A DNA stretch of 64,000 bases, taken from NCBI RefSeq assembly GCF_024124905.1, contig NZ_JAMXST010000005.1:558001-622000 (forward strand), read 5' to 3'. The notes under the pieces were generated by a model. It was given only the letters and a program-made list of their open reading frames with translations, searched no databases and had not been told where the DNA came from. Positions 17,020 to 25,639 of the stretch are shown here, piece by piece; positions within the stretch are counted from its first letter, which is position 1, and each line of letters starts with the position of its first letter. The stretch comes from Cellulosimicrobium cellulans. GTDB lineage: Bacteria; Actinomycetota; Actinomycetes; Actinomycetales; Cellulomonadaceae. Position numbers and translations under genes: made by a program.

Positions 17020-18332
17020 AGGGCACCAGCCGGCACGAGGGCGCGGAGCGGCTCGGGGAGCAGGTCGCCGTGCGCCGTGACGAGCTCGTCGCACAGGGCC
17101 CAGATCTGCTCGGGGGTGAGGGTCGAGGACGCGTTCGGGTCCATGAGCACGGCCTGGCGCACGAGCCGAGGGTCGCCGGTGCGCGCCGCCTCGACGGTGA
17201 GCGCGCCGACCGAGACGTACGGCTGGTTGAGCGCCGCGCACTGGGCCGGGAGCGAGCCCATCGGCACGGGGCGCAGGCCGTCGCCGTCGACCGCCGCCGG
17301 GACCTCGACGACCGCGCCCTGGGGCAGGTTGTCGATCAGCCCGTGGTTGGGGACGTTGACGTGCACCTCGCGCGGCGTCCCGGTGACGAGCGAGTGGATG
17401 ATCTGGGGCGCGTACTCGCTCGCGCCGTCCTCGAGCGCGAGGTCCTCGCCGGCGGCGAGCGCACGCCGCGCCGCCTCGAACTCCGCGACGTTCTCCCGGC
17501 TGATGCCGACGTACTCGAGCGGCTGCAGGCGGTAGCGCTCGATCTGCTCGTCGGAGCGGAGGAACCACGGCAGGTACTCGGAGGAGTGCTCGCTCGTCTC
17601 CGTCGGGTAGTAGCCGAGGCGACGAAAGATCTCGACCCGGACGCGACGCTCGAGCCCGGGGTCGCGGCGGATCGTCTCGCGCAGCCGGGGGTACAGCGAC
17701 TCGCCCTGGTGCTCCCACTCGAGCAGCCACGCCTGGTGGTTGACGCCCGCGGCCCGGTACCGCGTCTCCTCCACCGGGACGCCCACGAGCTCCGCGAGGT
17801 CGTGCGCCGTCCAGTAGACGGAGTGGCAGAGCCCGGCGACCTTGAGGTCGGGAGCGACGGTGGAGACCCACCACACGTTCATCGCCATCGGGTTCGTGTA
17901 GTTGAGCAGCCACGCCTCGGGGCACAGCTCGCGCATGTCGGTCGCGATGCCCTCGAGCACCGGGAACGTGCGCAGCGCGCGGAACACGCCACCGACGCCG
18001 GTCGTGTCGCCGATGGTCTGGCGCAGTCCGTGGCGCGCGGGGATCTCGAGGTCCTTCAGCGTCGCGTCGATGCCGCCGACCTGGATCATGTTGACGACGA
18101 AGTCGGCACCGTCGAGGGCCTGGCGACGGTCGGCGTACGCCTCGACGGTGGCCGACGCCCCGAGCTGGCGGCTCACCTGACGCGCGGTGCCCTCGGCGAC
18201 GCGGAGCCGCTCGGGGTCGATGTCGTGCAGCACGAGGCGGGCGTCGGCGAGCTCCGGGTAGCGCAGGATGTCGGCGACGAGCTGGCGGGTGAAGACGACG
18301 CTCCCGGCGCCGACGAACGCGATGCTGACCAT
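17016..18332 (-). CDS. GH4 family glycosidase, alpha-galactosidase (MelA)-like
   Basis: 438 residues from ATG 18332. It has an N-terminal Rossmann fold for NAD (FVGAGSVVFTRQL), the NYTNPMAMN segment and GLCHSVYWT with the metal-binding Cys, then AAGVNHQAWLLEW with the metal-binding His. These parts run in the order seen in MelA. GH4 enzymes hydrolyse glycosides by a redox-assisted elimination that needs NAD and Mn2+. It acts in the cytoplasm on imported galactosides; in this locus an alpha-galactosaminide is possible. It is the first gene of the minus-strand operon with the aldolase and GH114 genes, divergent from the DeoR regulator. Confidence 0.88.
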   Translation of the reverse strand: MVSIAFVGAGSVVFTRQLVADILRYPELADARLVLHDIDPERLRVAEGTARQVSRQLGASATVEAYADRRQALDGADFVVNMIQVGGIDATLKDLEIPARHGLRQTIGDTTGVGGVFRALRTFPVLEGIATDMRELCPEAWLLNYTNPMAMNVWWVSTVAPDLKVAGLCHSVYWTAHDLAELVGVPVEETRYRAAGVNHQAWLLEWEHQGESLYPRLRETIRRDPGLERRVRVEIFRRLGYYPTETSEHSSEYLPWFLRSDEQIERYRLQPLEYVGISRENVAEFEAARRALAAGEDLALEDGASEYAPQIIHSLVTGTPREVHVNVPNHGLIDNLPQGAVVEVPAAVDGDGLRPVPMGSLPAQCAALNQPYVSVGALTVEAARTGDPRLVRQAVLMDPNASSTLTPEQIWALCDELVTAHGDLLPEPLRALVPAGAL

Positions 18333-18394
18333 GTCGACGATCCTCGGCGCCGTCGAGCGCACTGTGCAAGAATACGATCAGATTTCGCTGATAA

Positions 18395-18413
18395 CACTCA
18401 CTTTGAATGAGCG
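18395..18413. promoter_or_regulatory. Putative operator, site 1 (GH4 / DeoR divergent region)
   Basis: CACTCACTTTGAATGAGCG lies in the 144-bp, locally AT-rich gap between the GH4 operon and the deoR-type gene. It matches the site at 25582-25600 in 16 of 19 positions. Nearby TTTCGCT and AGCGATTT half-sites add partial symmetry. It is probably bound by the adjacent DeoR-family protein. Confidence 0.55.
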
Positions 18414-18476
18414 ATTTGCCTCGTCCGGGCGCCGAGGGCCTCGGGCGTCCGCCCCACAACCGCCGGAAGGAAGCGC

Positions 18477-19334
18477 ATGTCCGTCGCACCCGACGCCGCG
18501 CCCCGCGCGATCTCCCACAAGCGCAGCGACCGCATGATGCGGGCGCTGACGTACGTCAACGAGCACGGCACGGCACGCCTCACGGAGCTGGTCCGTGAGC
18601 TCGGCGTGTCCTCGGCCACGATGCGGCGCGACCTCGCGGACATGGAGGAGCAGGGCCTCGTGCTCCGCACGCACGGCGGGGTGCGCGCCCTCGACCCCAC
18701 GACCGAGGTCCCGGTGCTCCTGCGCGACTCCCGGTTCCGCGAGGCGAAGCTGCGCATCGCCCAGCACGCCGCCGGGCTGCTCCCGCCGGGGCGCTACTCC
18801 GTCGCGATCAGCGGCGGCACGACGGCGGCCGCCGTCGCGCGCGCCCTCGCGACGCGACCCGACCTCGCGATCGCCACGAACGCCCTGACGACGGCGACCG
18901 AGCTCGCCGCGCGCAGCAACCTGCAGGTCATCATGACCGGCGGGTTCGTCCGGTCGAGCTCGCTGGAGGCCGTCGGCGTGCTCGCCGAGCACACGTTCAA
19001 CGCGATCAACGTCGGCACGGCCTTCCTGGGCACGGACGGCATCAGCGTGCGCGGCGGCGCGACGACGCACGACGAGACCGAGGCGCGCACCAACCACGCG
19101 ATGGTCGCGCACGCCGAGCGCGTCGTCGTGGTCGCGGACGGGTCGAAGGTGGGGCGCGTGACGCTCGCCAAGATGGCGGACCTCGAGGAGATCGACGTGC
19201 TCGTGACGGACTCGTCCGCCGACCCGGAGGCCCTCGACGCGATCGCGGCGGCCGGTGTCGACGTCCAGGTCGTGCCCGACGACGGTCCGGTCACGGCCGT
19301 GCAGCCGGCCGAGGGGCCGACCACGCCGCTCTGA
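18477..19334 (+). CDS. DeoR/GlpR-family transcriptional repressor
   Basis: 285 residues from ATG 18477 after GGAAGGAAGCGC. Residues about 15-75 form the DeoR winged helix (LTELVRELGVSSATMRRDL, then GLVLRTHGGV). Residues 90-255 are the sugar-phosphate sensor domain of the ISOCOT fold (ISGGTTAAAVARAL, ATNALTTATELA, FLGTDGISVRGG, VVVADGSKVGR). DeoR proteins lose DNA when they bind phosphorylated intermediates. It lies between two operons of sugar genes, divergent from GH4 and convergent with the kinases, and should control both through the sites at 18395 and 25582. The inducer is probably galactosamine 6-phosphate, tagatose 6-phosphate or tagatose bisphosphate (inference). Confidence 0.9.
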   Translation: MSVAPDAAPRAISHKRSDRMMRALTYVNEHGTARLTELVRELGVSSATMRRDLADMEEQGLVLRTHGGVRALDPTTEVPVLLRDSRFREAKLRIAQHAAGLLPPGRYSVAISGGTTAAAVARALATRPDLAIATNALTTATELAARSNLQVIMTGGFVRSSSLEAVGVLAEHTFNAINVGTAFLGTDGISVRGGATTHDETEARTNHAMVAHAERVVVVADGSKVGRVTLAKMADLEEIDVLVTDSSADPEALDAIAAAGVDVQVVPDDGPVTAVQPAEGPTTPL

Positions 19335-19346
19335 CCCGCAGCGGGT

Positions 19347-20282
19347 CTACGGCACCGGGAGCGCCACGGTCTCGACCTCGACCTCGCCGACGAGACGGCG
19401 GGCCAGGTCCGCGTCCAGGACGGCCGCACCGGGGACCTGGGCGTTGGCCGTGCCCGCGGCGGCACCGAGCGCCACCGCCGCGGCGAGGGAGGCCCCCGTG
19501 TCCAGCGCGACGAGCATCCCGCCCAGGAACGAGTCGCCGCTCCCCACCGGGAAGCGGCCGACGTGGCCCCCGAGCCGCACGCGCAGGACGCTCGTGCCGT
19601 CGCTCGCCCACGCCCCCTCCGCGCCGTCCGTGACGACCACGAGGCCGCCCGACCGGTCGCGGATCCCGGTGACGAGCGCTGGCCCCGGGGTGTCCTCGGG
19701 GACGCCCAGCAGCTCTGCCGCCTCGACCCGGTTCACCTTGACCAGGTCGGGCCCCTCCCCCACGGCACCCGCGAGCGCCGGACCGTGGCTGTCCACGGCG
19801 ACGCGGGCACCCGCCGCCCGCAGCCGACCGACGACGGCGCCGACCACGCTCGGCGCGATGGTGCCGGGGAGGCCGCCGGACAGCAGCCACCACCCGCCGT
19901 GGTGCGTGGCGAGGTCGAGCGCGAGCCCGACGGCACGGTCGAGCGTGTCCGGACCCACCGGGACGGCACGCTCGTAGATCTCGGTGAGCGCACCGGTCTC
20001 TGCGGCCAGGACCGAGACGCACGTGCGCGTCGGGTGCTCTCCCGGCACGACGCGCAGGTCCACGCCGTCGGCTCTCGCCCCCGCCGCGACGTCCTCGCCC
20101 GATCCCCCGGCGAGGACCGCGACGGCGGTCGTGCGGGCGCCGAGCGACGCCGCGGCGCGGACCGCGTTGAGCGCCTTCCCCCCGCCGACGCGACGGACCT
20201 CGCGCGGGCGCTGGATCCCCTCGAGCGCGTCGACGACGTACGTGACGTCGAGCGAGGGGCTGAGGGCGAGCGCGGAGATCAT
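19347..20282 (-). CDS. PfkB-family kinase, 1-phosphofructokinase/tagatose-6-phosphate kinase type
   Basis: 311 residues from ATG 20282, overlapping the upstream kinase by 4 bp. The N-terminal ALSPSLDVTYVVD and GGGKALNAVRAAASLG are typical of the FruK/LacC branch. The C-terminal ATP/anion-hole motif is VGSGDSFLGGML with the catalytic Asp. LacC-type enzymes phosphorylate tagatose 6-phosphate to the 1,6-bisphosphate. Given the aldolase across the regulator and the AgaS-like gene at the operon head, this is the probable second kinase step. Action on fructose 1-phosphate cannot be ruled out from sequence. It is the last gene of the six-gene operon 25456-19347. Confidence 0.85.
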   Translation of the reverse strand: MISALALSPSLDVTYVVDALEGIQRPREVRRVGGGKALNAVRAAASLGARTTAVAVLAGGSGEDVAAGARADGVDLRVVPGEHPTRTCVSVLAAETGALTEIYERAVPVGPDTLDRAVGLALDLATHHGGWWLLSGGLPGTIAPSVVGAVVGRLRAAGARVAVDSHGPALAGAVGEGPDLVKVNRVEAAELLGVPEDTPGPALVTGIRDRSGGLVVVTDGAEGAWASDGTSVLRVRLGGHVGRFPVGSGDSFLGGMLVALDTGASLAAAVALGAAAGTANAQVPGAAVLDADLARRLVGEVEVETVALPVP

Positions 20283-21286
20283 GCGAGCGCGGCACGCAGC
20301 GCGGCCAGCGTGGCCTGCGCCCCGGTGCCCCCCGGGCCGCGCGTCGACAACGAGCCGGCGCAGGCCGCCCAGCGCACGCGTTCGGTCTCGTCCTCGATCC
20401 CGTGCGCGAGGGCCGCGAGGTAGCCGGCGTCGAAGCTGTCTCCGGCGCCGGTCGTGTCGACCACGTCCACGGCGAGCCCCGGGGCACGCACGTCGGCTCC
20501 GGCCGGTCCCACGGACCACCCGCCGCGCGCACCGTCCTTGACCACGACGCGGGGGCCGCGCGCGGCGACCGCCCGGGCGAGCGCGACGTCGGGATCGCCG
20601 GTGTGCGGCGCGTCCCGCACGCCCGCGCCGAACGCCGCCGCGACGGCTCGCAGCTCGTTGCGGTTCGGCAGCAGCACGTCCACGTGGGGCAGCAGGTCCG
20701 CGAGCCCGGTCCAGCGCTCGGCGGGATCCCAGTTCGTGTCGAGGCTCGTCGTCCACCCCCGCGCGCGTGCGGACGCGAGGACCGCGGGCAGGTCCGCGGC
20801 GAGGCGCGGCTGGAGGAAGAACGACGCGACGTGCACGACGCCGGGCGGCCCGTGCCAGCCGTCGAGCACGGCGAGCGCGTGGGAGCCGGTGAGGGTCGGG
20901 ATCGTGCCCGGGACCGTGAGGATCGCCCGGTCGTCGGGCGTGGAGAGGATGACCGAGAGCCCTGTCGGCTCGTCGTGGGCGACGTCGACGGCGGAGACGT
21001 CCACCCCGGCGGCGCGCAGCGCGTCGAGCGTGAAGGTGCCGAACGTGTCCGCGCCGACGCGCGCGACGAGCGTCGTCGGCACCCCGAGGCGCGCGACGCC
21101 GGCCGCCGCGATGCTGGCCGAGCCGCCGAGGACGAGGTCGCCGGAGTCGGCGAGCTGCTCGGCCTGGCCGAAGCGCGGGACGACGTCGCCGCGCAGCACG
21201 AGGTCGACGTTCGCGTCGCCGACCACGACGACGGGTCGTGCAGTCGTCCGGTCGGTTCCGTGGGGCAGGGTGTGGGGCGTGGTCAT
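20279..21286 (-). CDS. Ribokinase-like PfkB sugar kinase
   Basis: 335 residues from ATG 21286, overlapping the preceding permease by 4 bp. It has the ribokinase signatures: N-terminal VVVGDANVDLVLRGDVVPRF, the GGSASIAAAGVARLG sugar-site loop, and DTTGAGDSFDAGYLAAL with the catalytic Asp and anion hole. Members phosphorylate a free sugar at the 6- or 1-position. As the importer here is an ABC system and delivers unphosphorylated sugar, a kinase such as this is needed to make the 6-phosphate before the AgaS-like step. Galactosamine or GalNAc is the predicted substrate by context only. Confidence 0.85.
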   Translation of the reverse strand: MTTPHTLPHGTDRTTARPVVVVGDANVDLVLRGDVVPRFGQAEQLADSGDLVLGGSASIAAAGVARLGVPTTLVARVGADTFGTFTLDALRAAGVDVSAVDVAHDEPTGLSVILSTPDDRAILTVPGTIPTLTGSHALAVLDGWHGPPGVVHVASFFLQPRLAADLPAVLASARARGWTTSLDTNWDPAERWTGLADLLPHVDVLLPNRNELRAVAAAFGAGVRDAPHTGDPDVALARAVAARGPRVVVKDGARGGWSVGPAGADVRAPGLAVDVVDTTGAGDSFDAGYLAALAHGIEDETERVRWAACAGSLSTRGPGGTGAQATLAALRAALA

Positions 21287-22224
21287 CCCTTGACTCCGGT
21301 GAAGGTCATGGTGGCGATGAACTGGCGCTGGGCGAACAGGAAGAACAGCACCAGCGGCAGGGTCGCGACGACGTTGCTCGCCATGAGCAGCGACCAGTCG
21401 GTCCGGCGCGCGCCCTGGAAGTTCGTGATCCCGAGCTGGAGCGTGAACGACGACGGGTCGTTGATGGCGATGAGCGGCCAGACGAGGTCGTTCCACGAGC
21501 CGAGCAGCGTGAAGATCGCGAGCGTCGCGAGCGCGGGCCGCGCGAGCGGGAGGATGATCCGCCAGAACGTCGCGAGCCGGGAGCACCCGTCGAGGACGGC
21601 CGCCTCCTCGAGCTCGGGCGGGAGCGACAGGAAGAACTGGCGCATGAGGAAGATCCCGAACGCCGACGCGAGCCACGGGACCATCGCGGCGGCGAGCGTG
21701 TCGATGATGCCGATGCGCGCGAAGAGGACGTACGTCGGGACCATGAGGAGCTGGGTCGGGATCATGATCGTCGCCATGATCGCGAGGAACCCGAACGTGC
21801 GGCCCGGGAACTTGAGGCGCGCGAACCCGTACCCGGCGAGTGAGCACAGCACGATGTGCGACGCGACGGCGACGACCGAGACGAGGACGGTGTTCGTCGT
21901 CCAGCGCAGCACGTCGGTCTCGGTGAAGAGCTTGACGTAGCCGTCGAGCGTGAGCTGCGAGGGCCAGAACCGCGGAGGGAACCGGTTGATCTCCGCCTCG
22001 GGCGTGAGCGACGTGAGGAACATCTGCACGAACGGCGTCGCGAACAGCGCGGCGACGGGGACGAGGAGCAGGTGCCACAGCCAGGCGCGTCGCCGCCGGC
22101 GCCGCGGTGCGGGGGTGGCGGTGGTGGTGGCAGGGAGCGGGCCGTCCGGGGCGCCGGGTGGCGCCGCCTGCGGTCCGCCGGGCGTCGTGGCGTAGGCGGC
22201 AGGTCCGGGAACGGTCGTCGACAT
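21283..22224 (-). CDS. Carbohydrate ABC transporter permease (MalG/CUT1 type)
   Basis: 313 residues from ATG 22224. A disordered Ala/Pro/Thr head (1-45) precedes six predicted membrane helices, the first at LLLVPVAALFATPFVQMFL. The EAA loop reads LPPELEEAAVLDGCSRLATF, which contacts the ATPase. It ends with the MalG-like FTGVKG tail. It forms the channel with the upstream permease for sugars captured by the binding protein. No ATPase gene is present in the locus, so a shared MsiK-type ATPase elsewhere is expected, as is usual in Actinobacteria. The start overlaps the preceding stop by 1 bp. Confidence 0.9.
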   Translation of the reverse strand: MSTTVPGPAAYATTPGGPQAAPPGAPDGPLPATTTATPAPRRRRRRAWLWHLLLVPVAALFATPFVQMFLTSLTPEAEINRFPPRFWPSQLTLDGYVKLFTETDVLRWTTNTVLVSVVAVASHIVLCSLAGYGFARLKFPGRTFGFLAIMATIMIPTQLLMVPTYVLFARIGIIDTLAAAMVPWLASAFGIFLMRQFFLSLPPELEEAAVLDGCSRLATFWRIILPLARPALATLAIFTLLGSWNDLVWPLIAINDPSSFTLQLGITNFQGARRTDWSLLMASNVVATLPLVLFFLFAQRQFIATMTFTGVKG

Positions 22225-23144
22225 CAGAGTCCACCAACCTTCGTGCGGCGGGAGTAGAGCGTCACGGCGATGGTGATGAGCAGGGTCACGGCGAACAGCC
22301 CGTACGCCACGGCCGAGGCGTACCCGAACTCGAGCTCCTTGAACGCCGCCTTCCACAGGTAGTACACGATCGTCTCGGTCGATCCGAGCGGGCCGCCGCG
22401 CGTCGTCGTGTAGACGAGGTCGAAGAGCTGGATCGCCTGGATCGTCTGCCAGATGGCGACGAACACCGTGACCGGGGCGAGCTGGGGGAACGTCACGTGC
22501 CAGAACGACTGCCACCGGTTCGCGCCGTCCACGCGGGCGGCCTCCGCGAGCTCGACCGGGATGTCCTGGAGCGCGGCGAGGTAGATGACGGTCGTGAACG
22601 CGGCCTGCCCCCACAACGACATGATCGTGATGACGACCATCGCCTGCGACGGGTCCTCGAGCCAGCCCTGCTGCGGGAGGCCGAGGACGCGCAGCACGTT
22701 GTTCACGAACCCGAACTGCGGGTTGAACAGGTAGGTCGTGAGGATGCCGGTGGCCGCCGCGGAGACCACGAACGGCAGGAACACGAGGGTGCGGTAGACC
22801 CCGACCAGGACGAGCCGGCGGTTGAGCGCGACCGCGAGACCGAGCCCGAGGAAGAGCGACGCCGGGACGAACAGCGCGGTGTACAGGAGCGTGTGCCCTA
22901 CCGCCGCTCCCAGCTCGGCGTCGGTCAGCATGCGCCGGTAGTTGTCCGCGCCCACCGGTTCCGGGGCGGAGAAGCCGTTCCAGTCCTGCAGCGACAGCAG
23001 GAACGCCCAGACCGCGGGAAAGATCGACAGGCCGACGACGAGGAGCGTCGCCGGTGTGACGAAGCCCCACCCGGCGAGCGCCTCCCCCGTCCGGCGGCGC
23101 CGCGGGGGCCGCCGGACGGGGGTGGGCGCGATCGTCGTCGTCAC
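22224..23144 (-). CDS. Sugar ABC transporter permease (MalF/UgpA, CUT1 type)
   Basis: 306 residues from GTG 23144, overlapping the binding-protein stop in GTGA. Six predicted helices, starting at FVTPATLLVVGLSIFPAVWA, and the EAA loop DIPVELAEAARVDGANRWQS identify the inner-membrane permease of a CUT1 importer. It pairs with the following MalG-like protein. The basic, Pro/Arg-rich first 20 residues are probably cytoplasmic. Confidence 0.9.
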   Translation of the reverse strand: MTTTIAPTPVRRPPRRRRTGEALAGWGFVTPATLLVVGLSIFPAVWAFLLSLQDWNGFSAPEPVGADNYRRMLTDAELGAAVGHTLLYTALFVPASLFLGLGLAVALNRRLVLVGVYRTLVFLPFVVSAAATGILTTYLFNPQFGFVNNVLRVLGLPQQGWLEDPSQAMVVITIMSLWGQAAFTTVIYLAALQDIPVELAEAARVDGANRWQSFWHVTFPQLAPVTVFVAIWQTIQAIQLFDLVYTTTRGGPLGSTETIVYYLWKAAFKELEFGYASAVAYGLFAVTLLITIAVTLYSRRTKVGGL

Positions 23145-24484
23145 TGGTCCGCCAGCGCTTCGTCCGACCGGTCGGCGGCCCGCTCGAGCGCCTCGCGCGG
23201 TTCTCCCTTGCCCTGGAGGACCTCCGAGACCGCCGTGCCGACCGCCTCGGAGAGGTTCACGTACCCCGGCACGGTCGGGCGGGGGATCGTCGCGTTCTCG
23301 CTGTTCTGCGCCATGACGTCCAGGCCGGGCATCGCCGCGACCTGTGCCTGGAACTCCGGCGAGTCGATCTCGCTCTCGCGCAGCGGGAGGTTGCCGTAGA
23401 CGACGTTCCAGCGCACGTCCTGCTCGGGGTCGGTCAGCCACCTCGTGAACTCGTACGACCAGTGCTCACGGTTCGCGTCCTGGTGGTCGAACAGGACCCA
23501 GAGGTCGGCGCCGGAGATCGTCGTGTGCTCGCCGTCGTAGGCCGGCAGGGGGACGACGCCGTACTGCGTGCCCGCGACCTGGAGGTCGTACAGCGTCCAC
23601 GGCCCGGACGTGACCATGCCGATCTGGTCGCTCGCGAAGATCTGCGTGAACTTGGTGTCGGTCTGGTCGAGGTAGACCGACCCGTCCTCGACGGCCATGT
23701 CGCGCAGGAACGTCAGCGCGTCCACGCCGGCGTCGGAGTCGAACGTCGCGGTCGTGCCGGACTCGTCGAGGATCTCCCCGCCCCGCTGCCACAGGTGCGG
23801 CCAGAACTGCCACGTCGTCTCCTCGGAGCCGGAGACCCCGTAGGCGTAGCCGTACGTGCTCGTCGCGGGGTCCGTGAGCTCCTTCGCCGCGGCGCGGAAG
23901 TCGTCCCACGTCCAGTCCTCGGTCGGGTAGTCCACGCCGGCGGCGTCGAACACCGTCTTGTTGTACAGGAGGGAGAGGTTGTCGACGACGGCCGGGAAGC
24001 CGATGGTGGTCTCGCCGTCCGGCTGGGCGGTGGCGCGAGCGGCGCCGGAGAACTCGTCCCAGCCGACGTCGGGGTCGCTCACCTGGTCGGTGATGTCGAG
24101 CGTGCGCTCCGACTCGGCGAGCTCGCTCGCCCAGGAGCCGAACGCGTAGGAGATGTCCGGGTAGGTTCCGCCGGCGAACGAGGACGACAGCTTCTGCAGC
24201 AGGTCCTCCGTCGACGGCGCGCCCGACGACACCTCGATCGTCACGTTGGGGTGGAGCTCCTCGAACTCCTCGGCGAGGCCCGTGAGGATCGTCTGGGCCT
24301 GGTCGGCCTGGCCGGTCCACCACGTGAGCGTGACGTCGGCCTCGGGGTCGAGGGTCGTGGCGCCCTGCGTCCCGGACGAGCACGCGGCGAGCAGCAGCGC
24401 GCCGGAGACGACGACCGCTCCGGCGGCTCCCCGGGCCACGGTGAGAGGACGGTCGGGACGGCGGCGGGTGGGATGACGGAACAT
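23141..24484 (-). CDS. Extracellular sugar-binding lipoprotein (ABC family 1)
   Basis: 447 residues. A signal peptide ends in lipobox LLAAC (Cys 35). The mature part is a type 1 (MalE/UgpB-like) binding protein: VTLTWWTGQADQAQTI opening strand, FAGGTYPDISYAF, LSLLYNKTVFDAAG and the late APTT-free but family-like GTAVSEVLQGK helix. It captures a mono- or oligosaccharide for the two permeases downstream, to which it is coupled by a 4-bp overlap. An 84-bp gap to the AgaS-like gene upstream suggests one transcript. The ligand is inferred to be a galactosamine-containing sugar. Confidence 0.88.
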   Translation of the reverse strand: MFRHPTRRRPDRPLTVARGAAGAVVVSGALLLAACSSGTQGATTLDPEADVTLTWWTGQADQAQTILTGLAEEFEELHPNVTIEVSSGAPSTEDLLQKLSSSFAGGTYPDISYAFGSWASELAESERTLDITDQVSDPDVGWDEFSGAARATAQPDGETTIGFPAVVDNLSLLYNKTVFDAAGVDYPTEDWTWDDFRAAAKELTDPATSTYGYAYGVSGSEETTWQFWPHLWQRGGEILDESGTTATFDSDAGVDALTFLRDMAVEDGSVYLDQTDTKFTQIFASDQIGMVTSGPWTLYDLQVAGTQYGVVPLPAYDGEHTTISGADLWVLFDHQDANREHWSYEFTRWLTDPEQDVRWNVVYGNLPLRESEIDSPEFQAQVAAMPGLDVMAQNSENATIPRPTVPGYVNLSEAVGTAVSEVLQGKGEPREALERAADRSDEALADQ

Positions 24485-24568
24485 TGTCGGCCTTGTCTCT
24501 TGGGCGGTCTCTTCGTCGAGTGTCCGGGTACTGCGTCCCCGTCGGTGACGGGCTGTCGCGGGTCGTCC

Positions 24569-25456
24569 TCAGCCGAGGACGACGGAGCGGGTGAGGTGGC
24601 GCGGCGCGTCCGCGTCGAGGCCGCGGTCGGTGGCGAGGGCGACGGCGAGGCGCTGGCACTGCACGAGCTGGACGAGCGGGTCCCCCTCGAGGTGCACGAC
24701 GGTCGCGCCGGTACGCCGCACGTCGTCGGCGAGCGCCGGGTCGTCCTCGCCCAGCAGGATCACGAGCGTCGCGTCGGTCGCGACGGCGACCGGCCCGTGC
24801 CGGTAGTCGAGCGCCGGGTACGACTCGGACCACGCCTGCGCCGCCTCGCGGATCTTCAGCGCCGCCTCCTGCGCGAGGCCGTAGGTCCACGAGCGGCCGA
24901 GGAACACGAAGTGCTCGAACGCGCCCGGCTCGACGGGCAGCGGCGCCGCGAGCGCCTGCTCGGCCTGCTCGACGAGGTCGGAGAGGTCCTCGCCGAACGC
25001 CTGGCGGGCGACGGCGAGCACGGTGGTCGGGAACCGCGTCTGGACGACCGACTCCTCGTCCGCGAGGTCGAGCACGAGGACGTCGTCCGCCGCGAGGGCG
25101 ACGGGCGTACCCGCGACCCCGACGACCGCGGCGGTGCGCGTTCCTGCGGGGACGGCCGCGAGCGCCTCGAGGCACTCGCTCGTGGTCCCGGAGCGGCTGA
25201 TGACGACCACGCGGTCGTAGGGACGCGTCGGGTTCCACTCCGACGCGTACGCGGCGTCGGTCTCGCCGAGGCCCGCGTCCTCACGGAGGACCGCGATCGC
25301 CTCGGCGACGAACGCGCTCGTCCCGCACCCGAGCACGAGGACGCGCTCGCCGGGCGCGCCGAGCACGGAGCCGGTGGCGGGTCCGCCCGCGAGGGCCTTG
25401 GCCCACACGTCGGGCTGGCTGTGGATCTCTCGCTCGGTGACGGCGCTCGGGCTCAC
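24569..25456 (-). CDS. SIS-domain sugar isomerase/deaminase, AgaS-like
   Basis: 295 residues from GTG 25456 with AGGACAAG upstream. Two SIS domains: ISRSGTTSECLEAL (phosphosugar loop) in the first and ALKIREAAQAWSESY followed by DYRHGPVAVA in the second. The short two-SIS form without a glutaminase domain, and the starting ERE-x-x-SQP-x-W, fit AgaS and related aldose-ketose isomerases. AgaS converts galactosamine 6-phosphate to tagatose 6-phosphate and ammonia. As head of the ABC-importer and kinase operon the role fits well. GlmS-like or FrlB-like roles are the alternatives. Confidence 0.8.
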   Translation of the reverse strand: MSPSAVTEREIHSQPDVWAKALAGGPATGSVLGAPGERVLVLGCGTSAFVAEAIAVLREDAGLGETDAAYASEWNPTRPYDRVVVISRSGTTSECLEALAAVPAGTRTAAVVGVAGTPVALAADDVLVLDLADEESVVQTRFPTTVLAVARQAFGEDLSDLVEQAEQALAAPLPVEPGAFEHFVFLGRSWTYGLAQEAALKIREAAQAWSESYPALDYRHGPVAVATDATLVILLGEDDPALADDVRRTGATVVHLEGDPLVQLVQCQRLAVALATDRGLDADAPRHLTRSVVLG

Positions 25457-25581
25457 GTGCTTGTCCTGTCGTCGGCGGGGTCGTGACCCCGGGTCCAGCG
25501 GTGGTGGGTGCCGCGCGGCGCGGACCCGATGCCCAAGATCCTGCTCATCGTCTGCGCGATAGTCACGCAGAGTGGCACATT

Positions 25582-25600
25582 CACTCACTCTGGATGATCG
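25582..25600. promoter_or_regulatory. Putative operator, site 2 (AgaS operon / amidohydrolase divergent region)
   Basis: CACTCACTCTGGATGATCG in the 183-bp gap between the AgaS-like operon and the amidohydrolase gene. It agrees with site 1 (18395-18413) in 16 of 19 positions and lies in the same kind of divergent gap, so one DeoR protein could co-regulate three transcripts. Confidence 0.55.
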
Positions 25601-25639
25601 GTTCGCGTAACATCCGTGAAATCTGCGCGCGGGGGGCAG

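Noticed and set aside
16171-18489. A 772-codon frame read as one fusion protein of a GH4-like part and aldolase
   Set aside because: Only the aldolase portion is protein-like in that frame. The GH4 enzyme is in another frame and ends at 17016, so these are two overlapping genes.
23141-23144. Frameshift between the binding protein and permease genes
   Set aside because: It is an ordinary GTGA start/stop overlap; both proteins are full length.
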